A stretch of DNA of 64,000 bases from Tatumella citrea (GTDB taxonomy: Bacteria; Pseudomonadota; Gammaproteobacteria; Enterobacterales; Enterobacteriaceae), in NCBI RefSeq assembly GCF_002163585.1, contig NZ_CP015579.1, forward strand, positions 4,369,501-4,433,500. Reading direction: 5' to 3'. The notes under the pieces are model-generated. The model was not told where the DNA came from and did not search any database. It saw only the letters and a list, made by a program, of their open reading frames with translations. Below, in pieces: positions 52,651 through 60,918 of this stretch; positions within the stretch are counted from its first letter, which is position 1, and each line of letters opens with the position of its first letter. Made by a program: the position numbers and the translations under genes.

Positions 52651-53895
52651 GTGTCTCAAGCACTCAATGAATACGAACACGAGGCAGTCCCTGACTCTGC
52701 CCGTAAAAGTTTATTTTCTGTCGCTGTAGTCTGGGCTGGTTTTCCAATGGTGATGGTTGGCGCCTTTGTCGGGGCGCAGATTGTTACCAGTCTGGGGTTC
52801 ACCCGCGGTATGCTGGCTATTATCACCGGTAATATTGTACTGGCCGTATATGTTGCCTGCCTGAGTGCACTGGCGGCCAGGCAGGGTAAAACCTTTGCGC
52901 TGAGCTGCCGGGAGATTTTCAGTCCGGCAGGAGCAAAACTGATTGCGGTATTTCTTTCCGGGCTGGTTGTCGGCTGGTTTGCTGTGCAGACAGGGCTGGC
53001 GGGTCATGGCCTGAACACACTGTTGGGTCTGCCGTTAGGTTGGTCAGTGGTGGTGGTCGGCGCAGCATTTACTCTGCTGTCTATGGCAGGTATGCAGATG
53101 CTGAAGCCGATAAGTATCATATCGATCTGCCTGTTTATTATTACCGGGATTATCAGTGTGGTACTGAATTTCCGCCATCACAGTTGGCAGCAGGTAGTGG
53201 ATTTTACTCCGCCTTCCGGCCACAGCCTGGCTCTGGGCATTGGTGTCACGATGGCCATTTCGGTATTTGTTGATTCCGGTACCCTGACGGCAGATTTTAC
53301 CCGCTGGTCTAAAACACCTTCCCAGGCAGTTATCGCTTCACTGGCCGCGTTTCCTGTAGCAAATACTTTGCCGATGTTACTCGGCGGGTTAGTCGCAGCT
53401 ACCGGAGAAGCCACCGACGGCGATTTCGCTCATTTACTGACACAGTTGGGGCCTTATTTTGGCATATTTGCGGCGGTGTTCTTTGTGATCAACTGTGCTT
53501 CAGTCGCCACTCATGGTCTGTACAATGCCGCCTCTGGCTGGAGTTCGGTGATCCCCCTGAGCTTCCGTCATCTGGTGGTCCTGCTGGGTATTGTCGGCAC
53601 CGGGTTGGCGTTGGCGGGCATCAGTAACTGGCTGGTGAACTGGCTGAGTTTGTTGGGAATCATTGTACCGGGAATTGGCGGTGCGATTATTGGCTGGATG
53701 ATTGCCGGGCAGGGGCGTTATGCTCCGGGCTATCTGATTACCGGCTGGGTATTCTCGATAATCTGCAGTACCATCTGTTATCTGCACGCACCACAGTATT
53801 CTGTCGCGGTTGTCTCCATTCTGTCTGCCGTATTGTTCTGCTTATGTGCATTGCCGTTTGCCAGACAAACCAGTGCAGCCCGGGATAATGCCTGA
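52651..53895 (+). CDS. Cytosine/purine permease, NCS1 family (CodB-like)
   Basis: 414-aa 12-helix transporter. GTG 52651 gives a CodB-length protein (MSQALNEYEHEAVPDSARKS), with AAGGT upstream; the open frame upstream is not protein-like. NCS1 signals: VAVVWAGFPMVMVGAFVGAQ and VFVDSGTLTADFTRWSKTPS (CodB has SAGTLTADFVRF). No cytosine deaminase gene adjoins it, so the substrate may be another purine or pyrimidine base. Confidence 0.87.
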   Translation: MSQALNEYEHEAVPDSARKSLFSVAVVWAGFPMVMVGAFVGAQIVTSLGFTRGMLAIITGNIVLAVYVACLSALAARQGKTFALSCREIFSPAGAKLIAVFLSGLVVGWFAVQTGLAGHGLNTLLGLPLGWSVVVVGAAFTLLSMAGMQMLKPISIISICLFIITGIISVVLNFRHHSWQQVVDFTPPSGHSLALGIGVTMAISVFVDSGTLTADFTRWSKTPSQAVIASLAAFPVANTLPMLLGGLVAATGEATDGDFAHLLTQLGPYFGIFAAVFFVINCASVATHGLYNAASGWSSVIPLSFRHLVVLLGIVGTGLALAGISNWLVNWLSLLGIIVPGIGGAIIGWMIAGQGRYAPGYLITGWVFSIICSTICYLHAPQYSVAVVSILSAVLFCLCALPFARQTSAARDNA

Positions 53896-53901
53896 TGAAT
53901 G

Positions 53902-53929
53902 TGCCGTTCCCGCAGATGCGGGATCGGCA
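53902..53929. terminator. Hairpin between convergent permease and cupin genes
   Basis: TGCCG (53902-53906) / CGGCA (53925-53929) and CCCGCA (53909-53914) / TGCGGG (53917-53922) form an 11-bp interrupted stem with a 2-nt closing gap, 6 bp after the permease stop. Confidence 0.65.
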
Positions 53930-53940
53930 GTCGCAGTTAG

Positions 53941-54642
53941 TCAGCGTAGTTCATAATCATTAAAGATCATTGGTGTGTCGCCACCATCAATAATCTCTAC
54001 CTTGCCCGGAGAGGTAAGGAAAGCATCTCCCTTATGAACCCATAGCTCTTTATCATGATTAGGTTTGTCTGGTTCACTGATCAGAACACGGCCTTCGGTA
54101 AAGAAAACCCGCACTCCCGGCCCATGTTGTTGATAGGCGGTAGTACTTTCTCCGGGTTGAAGTGTCACTTTCCAGCCCCGTACCGTCGGTTTATCCAACA
54201 CTTCTCTGAATACCGGCAGATCAGGGCGTCGGGCCTCGGCAAAATGCAGCGGCCCATGCTGGCGGATTTCGAAAGCAACCTGTTGATTTATCGTCTGGCC
54301 GGTATTGGTGACTTTATCCGTCTCAGATTTACCCTGATGGGCACCGAATTTAACATTACCGCTGGCCATCACGCTGTTTGCTGACGGCTTATCCGGATAA
54401 GAGATAGTGACTGGGCTGCCGTCGATATGAGTATTGACATAATCGAGATGCTGTTCATGAAACAAGGTAGAAGCACCTGGCGGGATCATCACCCGCATTA
54501 CGGTGACATACTGGTTTTCCAGTATCACATGATGCATTGGTTCAAGATGGGTCGGGACAACTTTTTCTGCCGCCTGGCTGGCTGAGGGGGCAGCCAGTAC
54601 AGCCACTAGCAGACTAAGCAAAGAGGGGGTGACTTTAGACAT
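53941..54642 (-). CDS. Secreted cupin-like protein of unknown function
   Basis: 233-aa protein with a Sec signal peptide (MSKVTPSLLSLLVAVLAAPS, cleavage ...SQA). The sequence suggests a double cupin: HHVILENQYVTVMRVMIPPG with FHEQHLDYVNTHIDG in the first half, and GWKVTLQPGESTTAYQQHGP with ELWVHKGDAFLTSPG in the second. His residues could bind a metal. It lies 39 bp downstream of the secreted lactonase gene and is surely cotranscribed. CAGGAG precedes its ATG. Its reaction, if any, is unknown. Confidence 0.75.
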   Translation of the reverse strand: MSKVTPSLLSLLVAVLAAPSASQAAEKVVPTHLEPMHHVILENQYVTVMRVMIPPGASTLFHEQHLDYVNTHIDGSPVTISYPDKPSANSVMASGNVKFGAHQGKSETDKVTNTGQTINQQVAFEIRQHGPLHFAEARRPDLPVFREVLDKPTVRGWKVTLQPGESTTAYQQHGPGVRVFFTEGRVLISEPDKPNHDKELWVHKGDAFLTSPGKVEIIDGGDTPMIFNDYELR

Positions 54643-54681
54643 CTTAACTCCTGTCAGAAAATATCGGTGAGGCGGGGGAGA

Positions 54682-55842
54682 TTAACGTTCGACCATGGCA
54701 ACCCAGTTGGCCCCCGCTCCGGAAGGGTAGCGTGACAGCAGTGACAGTTCACCGCTTTGCTGATCGATGCTGTATAGCGAGAAATGGTCAGACTGCAGAC
54801 CGGTTTCAATCAGGAAATGCCCGCTGTTATCAATGGCAAAACCGCGTGGCAGTTTTTCGGTTTTAATACTCCGAAGTAACTTCAGGCTGCCGTCTTTTTC
54901 AGAGATCGAAAAGGCGGTCAGCAGACTATTAGTGCGTTCGGTTGAGTAAAGAAACTTACCGTCAGGGGTGATATGAATATCGGCCTGCCAGATCCGTGGT
55001 TTCGGCGTTGCCGGAAGATCAAAATCACCAGTCAGTGGCCGTGCCTCACCCTTTTGCATCGTCGCTGCAATATCAGGGGCGATAGAGGGGGTGACTTCTT
55101 CCGGAGTGACGGTACCGTCTTTATTGATTTTCAGTTTTTGAATATTGCCGGCCATTTCGGTCAGCAGATAGATATAACGGTTACCGTCGGCAGAGTTGTG
55201 GGGGGCAAACACAAAATGGCGCGGACCAATGGCGGCTTCATGCTGAATATTCACTGCCGGTGGGGTAGCAGGGGTGACCTTGCCGCTTTGCGGGTCGAAA
55301 TGAAATTGCAGGAACTGGTCAGCACCCAACAGTGAGACATATAAAAAATGATTTGTCGGGTCAGTCTGAATACAATGTGCGCGCTTGCCGGTATGGACAA
55401 TCTGTACCGGAGGCGACTCAACCTGTCCCTGATCATTGATACGGTTTATTGTAAAAAGGTCCCCGCCATAGGAGGCTGACAGTAAAAAGTGACCGGTTTT
55501 ATCCAGAGAGATGTAGGCCATACTTTCCTGAAGCGGGGTTTCACCGGCGGGTGTCAGTTTTCCGTCTGCCTCAATATGCCAGCTCATCACCCGATAGGGT
55601 TTGCTACGAATCGCGGCATACAGTGTCTTTTTATCCGGAGAAACGACCAGCGGCATAACTTTTTTGGCTGCAGTCCAGGTACCGACAGGCTGCATTTTCT
55701 GGCTGTTTTTATCCAGAGACCAGCCGGAGACTGTGCCGCTGTCAGCGTTAGAGATGTAAACATAATCCTGTTGTTGTGCAAAAACGTTGGCAGACGCGGA
55801 ACACAGGCCGAGCAGGGCCGCAGTGAATAACATCTTTTTCAT
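54682..55842 (-). CDS. Secreted seven-bladed propeller lactonase-family protein
   Basis: 386-aa protein of the 6-phosphogluconolactonase-like (Pgl/PF10282) beta-propeller family, but with a signal peptide (MKKMLFTAALLGLCSASANV, cleavage ...FA), so it is periplasmic. Repeated blade motifs: YVYISNADSGTVSGWSLDK, DKKTLYAAIRSKPYRVMSW, FLLSASYGGDLFTI, GPRHFVFAPHN, DGKFLYSTERTNSLLTAFSI, RGFAIDNSGHFLIETG. Likely hydrolyses a sugar lactone formed by periplasmic dehydrogenases, although some members are catalytically silent. It heads a two-gene operon with the cupin. Confidence 0.85.
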   Translation of the reverse strand: MKKMLFTAALLGLCSASANVFAQQQDYVYISNADSGTVSGWSLDKNSQKMQPVGTWTAAKKVMPLVVSPDKKTLYAAIRSKPYRVMSWHIEADGKLTPAGETPLQESMAYISLDKTGHFLLSASYGGDLFTINRINDQGQVESPPVQIVHTGKRAHCIQTDPTNHFLYVSLLGADQFLQFHFDPQSGKVTPATPPAVNIQHEAAIGPRHFVFAPHNSADGNRYIYLLTEMAGNIQKLKINKDGTVTPEEVTPSIAPDIAATMQKGEARPLTGDFDLPATPKPRIWQADIHITPDGKFLYSTERTNSLLTAFSISEKDGSLKLLRSIKTEKLPRGFAIDNSGHFLIETGLQSDHFSLYSIDQQSGELSLLSRYPSGAGANWVAMVER

Positions 55843-56090
55843 TCAAAACCTCGACGTTGGTTAACGACAGTCCTTTATCCGGCAGACCGGTATCTGAACT
55901 GCTGCGGAATTTCTTTTCGAAAGGCTATCACTTGCAGGAATGGCATCGCCTTCAGTCAGTCGGGCAACTCCTTTGCCCGTTGGTGTCGCTGACCCGTGAT
56001 TCTGCTTTAGTTGTCTCGCTAAAATCGCCGGACTACCAGTGATAACGTGTCACAAATTATGAGTTTACTGATCATTATGTTTCATCGAAT

Positions 56091-57407
56091 TCAGTGAGAG
56101 TTACCCGGCTGTGATACGACGAAGTCGGTTTGATCGTGACTGTCAATCTTTAGAGGTTCCACCTTACCCATAATGAACATAAAGGTGACCGCGCCAAATA
56201 TGCAGATTCCGCCAGCAACCACTAACGGCACCACAAATGAGCCGTGGCTGACACTCAGCATAAATCCGGTGAACGACGCTGTGACAATGCCTGCCAGGTT
56301 TCCGGCAAAATTCTGAATCCCTCCCAGGGTAGCCACATAGCCTGAAGCCGGTGCCACATCGGCAGGCAATGTCCAGATATTTGAAGCGGTAAAAGCCAGT
56401 CCGGCGTAAGTCAGGGAAAACAGTGTCAGAATGACGGTTATGTTTGAAGTAAAGGCCGCAAAAGCAATGACTGAAGAGAGCAGCATTCCCGCGATTAAAC
56501 AGGTTTTACGGGCGGTGGTCAGACTGAAGCCTTTTTTATACAGCCAGTCGGAAGTGATCCCTCCCAGCAAACTGCCAGGGATCCCCATCAGCGCCGGAAT
56601 TGCTCCCAGAGTACCCAGTTCTTTCAGCGAAAACCCTTGCGACATTGTCAGATACGTCGGGAACCAGGTCACGAAGAAGTAGGTAGCAAAGTTCATGCAG
56701 AAGAAACCAATCATCATGCCCCAGACGGTGCGATGACGGAACAATGACCAGAGTTTAATTTTTTCATCGGGGCGCGAAACCACCATTTTCCGGTCTTCCA
56801 GCAGATTTTGCCGTTCGGTTTCATCCAGGCCCTGTTTTTCTTCCGGATCCCGGTAGAACATCAGCCAGATAACTACCCACACCAGACCGATAGCCCCGGT
56901 GACGACAAACGAGGTTTCCCAGTCCCAGGTACTGATAAGCCAGGCAACCAGCGGTAGTGCCAGGGCGCTGCCGGCCCGCGGACCGGCATCAAAAATACCG
57001 CTGGCGGTGGCCCGCTCTTTTTTGGCAAACCAGGAGGCAACGACTTTGGCACACCCCGGGTTACCGCCGGACTCACCGACACCGAGCAACAGACGGGAGA
57101 TAAAAATGGAGGTGAATCCACGACCAAAAGCGGTGAACACAGTGAACAGTGACCACCAGCCGACGGCAACGGCCAGACCGATGCGGGTGCCAAGCCGGTC
57201 GATAATCCGACCGGCCGGAATTTGCATCAGCGCATAAGTCCAGAAGAAGGCACCGAGGATCAACCCCATTGATGCATCATCCAGGCCGAGATCTTTTTTG
57301 ATATGTGGTGCGGCAATGGCCAGATTGATGCGATCGATATAGTTGATTGCGATGGCGAAGAAGCAGAAAAGTATCATCAGCCAGCGTATTTTTGGGTACT
57401 TGCGCAT
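56091..57407 (-). CDS. MFS sugar-acid transporter, ACS family (GudP/GarP-like)
   Basis: About 438-aa 12-helix anion:cation symporter. ATG 57407 has AAAGGA at proper spacing. Family signals: NYIDRINLAIAAPHIKKDLG, GAFFWTYALMQIPAGRIIDR, RLLLGVGESGGNPGCAKVVA, WFAKKERATASGIFDAGPRA. These transporters carry hexuronates, glucarate, galactonate, tartrate or similar. It is divergent from the lacI-type gene, with two LacI-type operators in between, which places it in the four-carbon acid sugar locus to its right. Confidence 0.9.
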   Translation of the reverse strand: MRKYPKIRWLMILFCFFAIAINYIDRINLAIAAPHIKKDLGLDDASMGLILGAFFWTYALMQIPAGRIIDRLGTRIGLAVAVGWWSLFTVFTAFGRGFTSIFISRLLLGVGESGGNPGCAKVVASWFAKKERATASGIFDAGPRAGSALALPLVAWLISTWDWETSFVVTGAIGLVWVVIWLMFYRDPEEKQGLDETERQNLLEDRKMVVSRPDEKIKLWSLFRHRTVWGMMIGFFCMNFATYFFVTWFPTYLTMSQGFSLKELGTLGAIPALMGIPGSLLGGITSDWLYKKGFSLTTARKTCLIAGMLLSSVIAFAAFTSNITVILTLFSLTYAGLAFTASNIWTLPADVAPASGYVATLGGIQNFAGNLAGIVTASFTGFMLSVSHGSFVVPLVVAGGICIFGAVTFMFIMGKVEPLKIDSHDQTDFVVSQPGNSH

Positions 57408-57570
57408 GCGATTTTCCTTTACAATTATCACCCGTCAGTTTGCCTGTCGTGGTGTGGCTTTTATATGCAGGAGTACAGGCTGTGGTGAATAACCACAATT
57501 CTGTTAATAAATGGTAAAATTTAATAACAGTGTTCTAATACATTCATCTACACTGTTAACATTGCGTAAA

Positions 57571-57584
57571 AGTAAGCGATTACA
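57571..57584. promoter_or_regulatory. LacI-type operator O1
   Basis: AGTAAGCGATTACA is close to the palindrome TGTAANCGNTTACA used by LacI/GalR proteins. It lies between the divergent transporter and lacI-type genes. Confidence 0.7.
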
Positions 57585-57602
57585 AGAATCAGTCAAGGTG
57601 AA

Positions 57603-57616
57603 AGTAAGCGCTTTCA
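57603..57616. promoter_or_regulatory. LacI-type operator O2
   Basis: AGTAAGCGCTTTCA, with core AAGCGCTT, is 32 bp (about three helical turns) from O1. It likely contributes to autoregulation of the lacI-type gene, whose ATG is 60 bp downstream. Confidence 0.6.
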
Positions 57617-57676
57617 AAGTGATGACCGGTTTCTGTGTTAATTTTGTGGCGAGCATCACTTTTTAGGAGATTTATC

Positions 57677-58702
57677 ATGGCTGATAAACCGAATACGACA
57701 CGTGTCTCTCTGGAAGATGTTGCCCGGTTATCCGGCGTATCAACGGCGACAGTGTCCCGGGTACTGAATGGCAGTGCTACGGTCAGGGAATCACGCAGGG
57801 AAGCTGTTGAAAGAGCCTGCAAAGAACTCGGCTATGTGATTAACCGTGCCGCGAGAACCCTGGCATCCCGCAAAAGCATGACGATTGGTGCAGTGGTACC
57901 CACGCTGGCAATAGAAACTTTTTCCCGCTCAATTGATGCGTTCCAGAAGATGATTCATCAGCAGGGGTATACCTTGTTGTTGGCAAATTCCGGTTTTGAT
58001 ATGGATATTGAGCTTAATGAAGTTAACAAGCTGCTGGAGTACGGTGTTGATGCGTTAATGCTGGTCGGGCATACCCATCATCCACGGTTATGGGAACGGT
58101 TGGAGCAGCAACAAATCCCTTATATCCAGGCGTTTTCTATCGACCAGCACCGGCCAAGTGTCGGTTATGACAGCATTCTGGCATCACGCCAGTTGTTGCA
58201 ACATCTGTTGGATCTGCAACACCGTAATTTCGCTGTGATTTTTGGCAGCCCGCCCTCCAATGATCGATTGTCCGAACGGCTGGAAGGTATCCGGCAGGGT
58301 TTGCAAGACGCCGGATTATCGCTGGATCCTGAAAACTGTGTGGACAATGCATTCACCATGAATGAAGCCCGGCAGGCAATGTTCCGTTTGCTGGATGGCC
58401 CGCGCCCGCCAACGGCGGTGATTTGCGGGAATGATTTACTGGCTTTCGGTGCAATGCGCGCTGCGAGGGAGCGTTATCTGCGTATCCCTAATGATATTTC
58501 GATTACCGGTTTTAATGATTACGAATATGCAGAACATCTCGAGCATCCGTTAACCACCATGCGAGTGGATCTGGCGGAGATTGGCCGGCTGGCCGCAGAA
58601 TATTTACTGTCGTCACTACAGGATGGTCACACTCAGCCGCTCACCAGTGTCACCCCTCAACTGATTATTCGTGGCAGTACCGGCAGCGCACCGCAGAAAT
58701 AG
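57677..58702 (+). CDS. LacI-family transcriptional regulator of the sugar-acid locus
   Basis: 341-aa regulator. The N-terminal LacI helix-turn-helix reads VSLEDVARLSGVSTATVSRV followed by LNGSATVRE and the hinge AARTLASRKS. The periplasmic-binding-like domain (about 62-335) includes MTIGAVVPTLAIETFSRSID and AVICGNDLLAFGAMRAARER, and resembles GntR/IdnR-type gluconate repressors. TAGGAG fits ATG 57677 rather than the longer frame. It is probably a repressor of the flanking transporter, dehydrogenase and kinase operons through the four operators described here. The inducer is probably a sugar acid. Confidence 0.9.
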   Translation: MADKPNTTRVSLEDVARLSGVSTATVSRVLNGSATVRESRREAVERACKELGYVINRAARTLASRKSMTIGAVVPTLAIETFSRSIDAFQKMIHQQGYTLLLANSGFDMDIELNEVNKLLEYGVDALMLVGHTHHPRLWERLEQQQIPYIQAFSIDQHRPSVGYDSILASRQLLQHLLDLQHRNFAVIFGSPPSNDRLSERLEGIRQGLQDAGLSLDPENCVDNAFTMNEARQAMFRLLDGPRPPTAVICGNDLLAFGAMRAARERYLRIPNDISITGFNDYEYAEHLEHPLTTMRVDLAEIGRLAAEYLLSSLQDGHTQPLTSVTPQLIIRGSTGSAPQK

Positions 58703-58711
58703 CCGAATGCA

Positions 58712-58742
58712 CAGCCTGCCGTTTGAAGTGAACGGCAGGCTG
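58712..58742. terminator. Bidirectional terminator between lacI-type and dehydrogenase genes
   Basis: Perfect 12-bp stem CAGCCTGCCGTT (58712-58723) / AACGGCAGGCTG (58731-58742) with a 7-nt loop, between two convergent stops. There is no T-run. Confidence 0.75.
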
Positions 58743-58749
58743 CAACCAG

Positions 58750-60000
58750 TTACAGATCTTTATCAAACCATGGCCCGCGCCTCAGGTAACTCTTATCCAG
58801 TTCTGCAGGATTTCTGACGCCGATTAGTGCCATATCGCGGTCTATTTCATCGCGCAAAATATGCATCGCATGTTCAATGCAGGGTGCTGCACCGATAACA
58901 CTGGCGTATAAAAATGGCCGGCCAAGAAACACAAAGTCAGCCCCCAGGGCCATGGCTTTCATAACATCGGTACCGCGACGGATGCCACTGTCGATAATCA
59001 CCTTCATCTGGCCTTTCCCGGCGGCAATTTCCGGCAATGTGTGTAGCGGCGGTACGGTGTAATCCAGCTGTCGGCCGCCATGGTTAGACAGGATGACAGC
59101 ATCGGCCCCACAGTCCCTGGCCATAAATACGTCTGCCGGGGTCATCAGCCCTTTAATCACCAGATTCCCCTTCCAGCGTCTGCGGATCGCTTCAACATGC
59201 GTCCAGCTAAGCTTGTCGCGGGCGTTGGTATTGCGGACTTTATTCGACATCATCGGCGGGCCGCGTTCGGCATCGGTATTTTCAAAATGCGGTGCTCCGT
59301 GGCGCAGATAAGTTTGTGCCACAGTTCCCAATAGCCAGCGCGGGCTGGTGGCGCTTTGCCACATGACTTTCGGGGTAATTTTAATTGGCATACTAAAACC
59401 GCTGCGGGTGTTGTGTTCGCGGTTTCCCAGCATTGGAGTGTCACCGGTCACCACCAGAGTCCGGTATCCAGCCTGTTCGACCCGATCAAGCAAACGGTCA
59501 ATACGCGGCTGATCGCCGGCCAGGTATGCCTGAAACCAGGCATCGGGATTTTCAGCAATCACATCTTCCAGACGAATCAGCGAAGATGCACTGAGAATCA
59601 TCGGAACATCCATAGCTTTAGCCGCCCGGGCCAGATTAATGTCGGCGCGGTATGACACGAATGAGGCGCCACCTAACGGTGCAATACCAAACGGGTGGCG
59701 CCAGCGCTTGCCGAACAGTTCAGTGCCCTGATCGCGTCCCGATACGTCACGGAACATTCGCGGCAAAAAGGTGTATTGCTGGTAGGCCTCGAAATTCGCG
59801 GCAATACCGCGCCCGGTTTCAACACCGCCGGCAACATACTGATAAATCATGGGTGGCAACCGACGTCTGGCGTGGCGCTCGAAATCATCCAGAGCCAGCA
59901 GGTCACGAAACTGATGCGGTACAGTGCTGGCCGGGCGGGACTGGCTCACAGGAATCTCTGTTGATTTTTCCTGAGGCGCGGGAGTAAGAGATACCGTCAT
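58750..60000 (-). CDS. FMN-dependent alpha-hydroxy-acid dehydrogenase (LldD family)
   Basis: 416-aa TIM-barrel flavoenzyme. The catalytic His lies in SNHGGRQLD. FMN contacts include GIAPLGGASFVSYRADINLA, MILSASSLIRLEDV, LVVTGDTPMLGNREHNTRSG and VIIDSGIRRGTDVMKAMALG. There is a 30-residue polar N-terminal extension (PAPQEKSTEIPVSQSRPAST) not seen in LldD. It oxidises a 2-hydroxy acid to the 2-oxo acid, passing electrons to quinone or O2. Context (four-carbon acid kinase, sugar-acid transporter) suggests a tetronate-type substrate instead of lactate. A LacI-type operator lies 51-64 bp upstream. Confidence 0.88.
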   Translation of the reverse strand: MTVSLTPAPQEKSTEIPVSQSRPASTVPHQFRDLLALDDFERHARRRLPPMIYQYVAGGVETGRGIAANFEAYQQYTFLPRMFRDVSGRDQGTELFGKRWRHPFGIAPLGGASFVSYRADINLARAAKAMDVPMILSASSLIRLEDVIAENPDAWFQAYLAGDQPRIDRLLDRVEQAGYRTLVVTGDTPMLGNREHNTRSGFSMPIKITPKVMWQSATSPRWLLGTVAQTYLRHGAPHFENTDAERGPPMMSNKVRNTNARDKLSWTHVEAIRRRWKGNLVIKGLMTPADVFMARDCGADAVILSNHGGRQLDYTVPPLHTLPEIAAGKGQMKVIIDSGIRRGTDVMKAMALGADFVFLGRPFLYASVIGAAPCIEHAMHILRDEIDRDMALIGVRNPAELDKSYLRRGPWFDKDL

Positions 60001-60050
60001 AGTGAAATATTCATCCTTAAAGGCAACAGGTTTCCGGAAGTTACCCGAAA

Positions 60051-60064
60051 TGTAAGCGTTTACA
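60051..60064. promoter_or_regulatory. LacI-type operator O3
   Basis: TGTAAGCGTTTACA is a near-perfect 14-bp palindrome, the best copy of the motif. It lies 51 bp upstream of the minus-strand dehydrogenase start. Confidence 0.8.
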
Positions 60065-60152
60065 AGTCAGTGCTTATAATCTGTGCTGTTTAATGATAAA
60101 TTAACATCCTGTTCATATATTTTTGTGAGGTTCATCACTATAATAACTATTT

Positions 60153-60166
60153 TGTAAGCCATTACA
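60153..60166. promoter_or_regulatory. LacI-type operator O4
   Basis: TGTAAGCCATTACA keeps both half-sites (TGTAA/TTACA) with an altered centre. It lies 75 bp upstream of the racemase-like gene. It is 102 bp from O3 centre to centre, which would allow looping. Confidence 0.7.
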
Positions 60167-60240
60167 TTTCGTCTTTACAGTAGTATTGACCGCGAAATCA
60201 TCAGTAATCTGCTGATGAAACCCGGATGACGGAGGAGTTA

Positions 60241-60897
60241 ATGACGCATCGGATCGTTTTACTTCATGCGACCCCGGTAGCTATGGCACCGGTTCACAGC
60301 GCGTTTAAAGAGTTATGGCCGGAAGCTGAACTGGTTAATTTGCTGGATGACGGGCTAACCATTGATCGGGCGAAAGAAAAAGAACTCTCTGCAGAGTTAT
60401 GTGATAGGTTTGTTAAATTTGGTCGCTACGGTTACGCCTGCAATGCATCGGCCATACTGGTCACTTGTTCAGCATTTGGCCCTGCGATAGAGCAAATGGC
60501 CAGAGAGTTACCAATTCCGGTACTGAAGCCTAATGAAGCGATGTTCGCCGAAGCTCTTCAGGCAGGCAAAAACATTGGCATGCTGGCGACGTTTGCACCG
60601 TCGGTGATCACGATGGAAGCTGAATTTGCGGAATATGCCAGGCAACAAAACAGCAATGCCACCCTGAAAACACTGGTGGTGGCTGATGCCATAGATCTGC
60701 TGCGTCAGGGAGATGCAGAACAGCATAACCGTCTGGTGGCTGAACGCGCACCTGAACTGGCTGAATGTGATGCCATTATGCTGGCCCATTTTTCTACGTC
60801 GCGGGCGTTGGAAGCCGTGAGTGAAAAGGTCAAAACCCGTGTGCTGACGGCGCCACACGCTGCAGTAAACGCATTAAAAAAACAATTCTATGGTTAA
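60241..60897 (+). CDS. Asp/Glu/hydantoin racemase-fold protein
   Basis: 218-aa cytoplasmic protein. GGAGGAG (60231-60237) fixes ATG 60241. The superfamily's first active-site Cys is visible in ILVTCSAFGPAIEQ. The second position (near DAIMLAHFSTSRALEAV), where two-Cys racemases have a second Cys, shows no Cys, so it is unlikely to be a classical racemase. One-Cys members include decarboxylases and isomerases (arylmalonate decarboxylase, maleate isomerase relatives). It is divergent from the dehydrogenase and 21 bp upstream of the kinase gene. It may catalyse an isomerase or decarboxylase step of the pathway. Confidence 0.82.
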   Translation: MTHRIVLLHATPVAMAPVHSAFKELWPEAELVNLLDDGLTIDRAKEKELSAELCDRFVKFGRYGYACNASAILVTCSAFGPAIEQMARELPIPVLKPNEAMFAEALQAGKNIGMLATFAPSVITMEAEFAEYARQQNSNATLKTLVVADAIDLLRQGDAEQHNRLVAERAPELAECDAIMLAHFSTSRALEAVSEKVKTRVLTAPHAAVNALKKQFYG

Positions 60898-60918
60898 TTT
60901 TCTCTGAGGACGGCAGGC

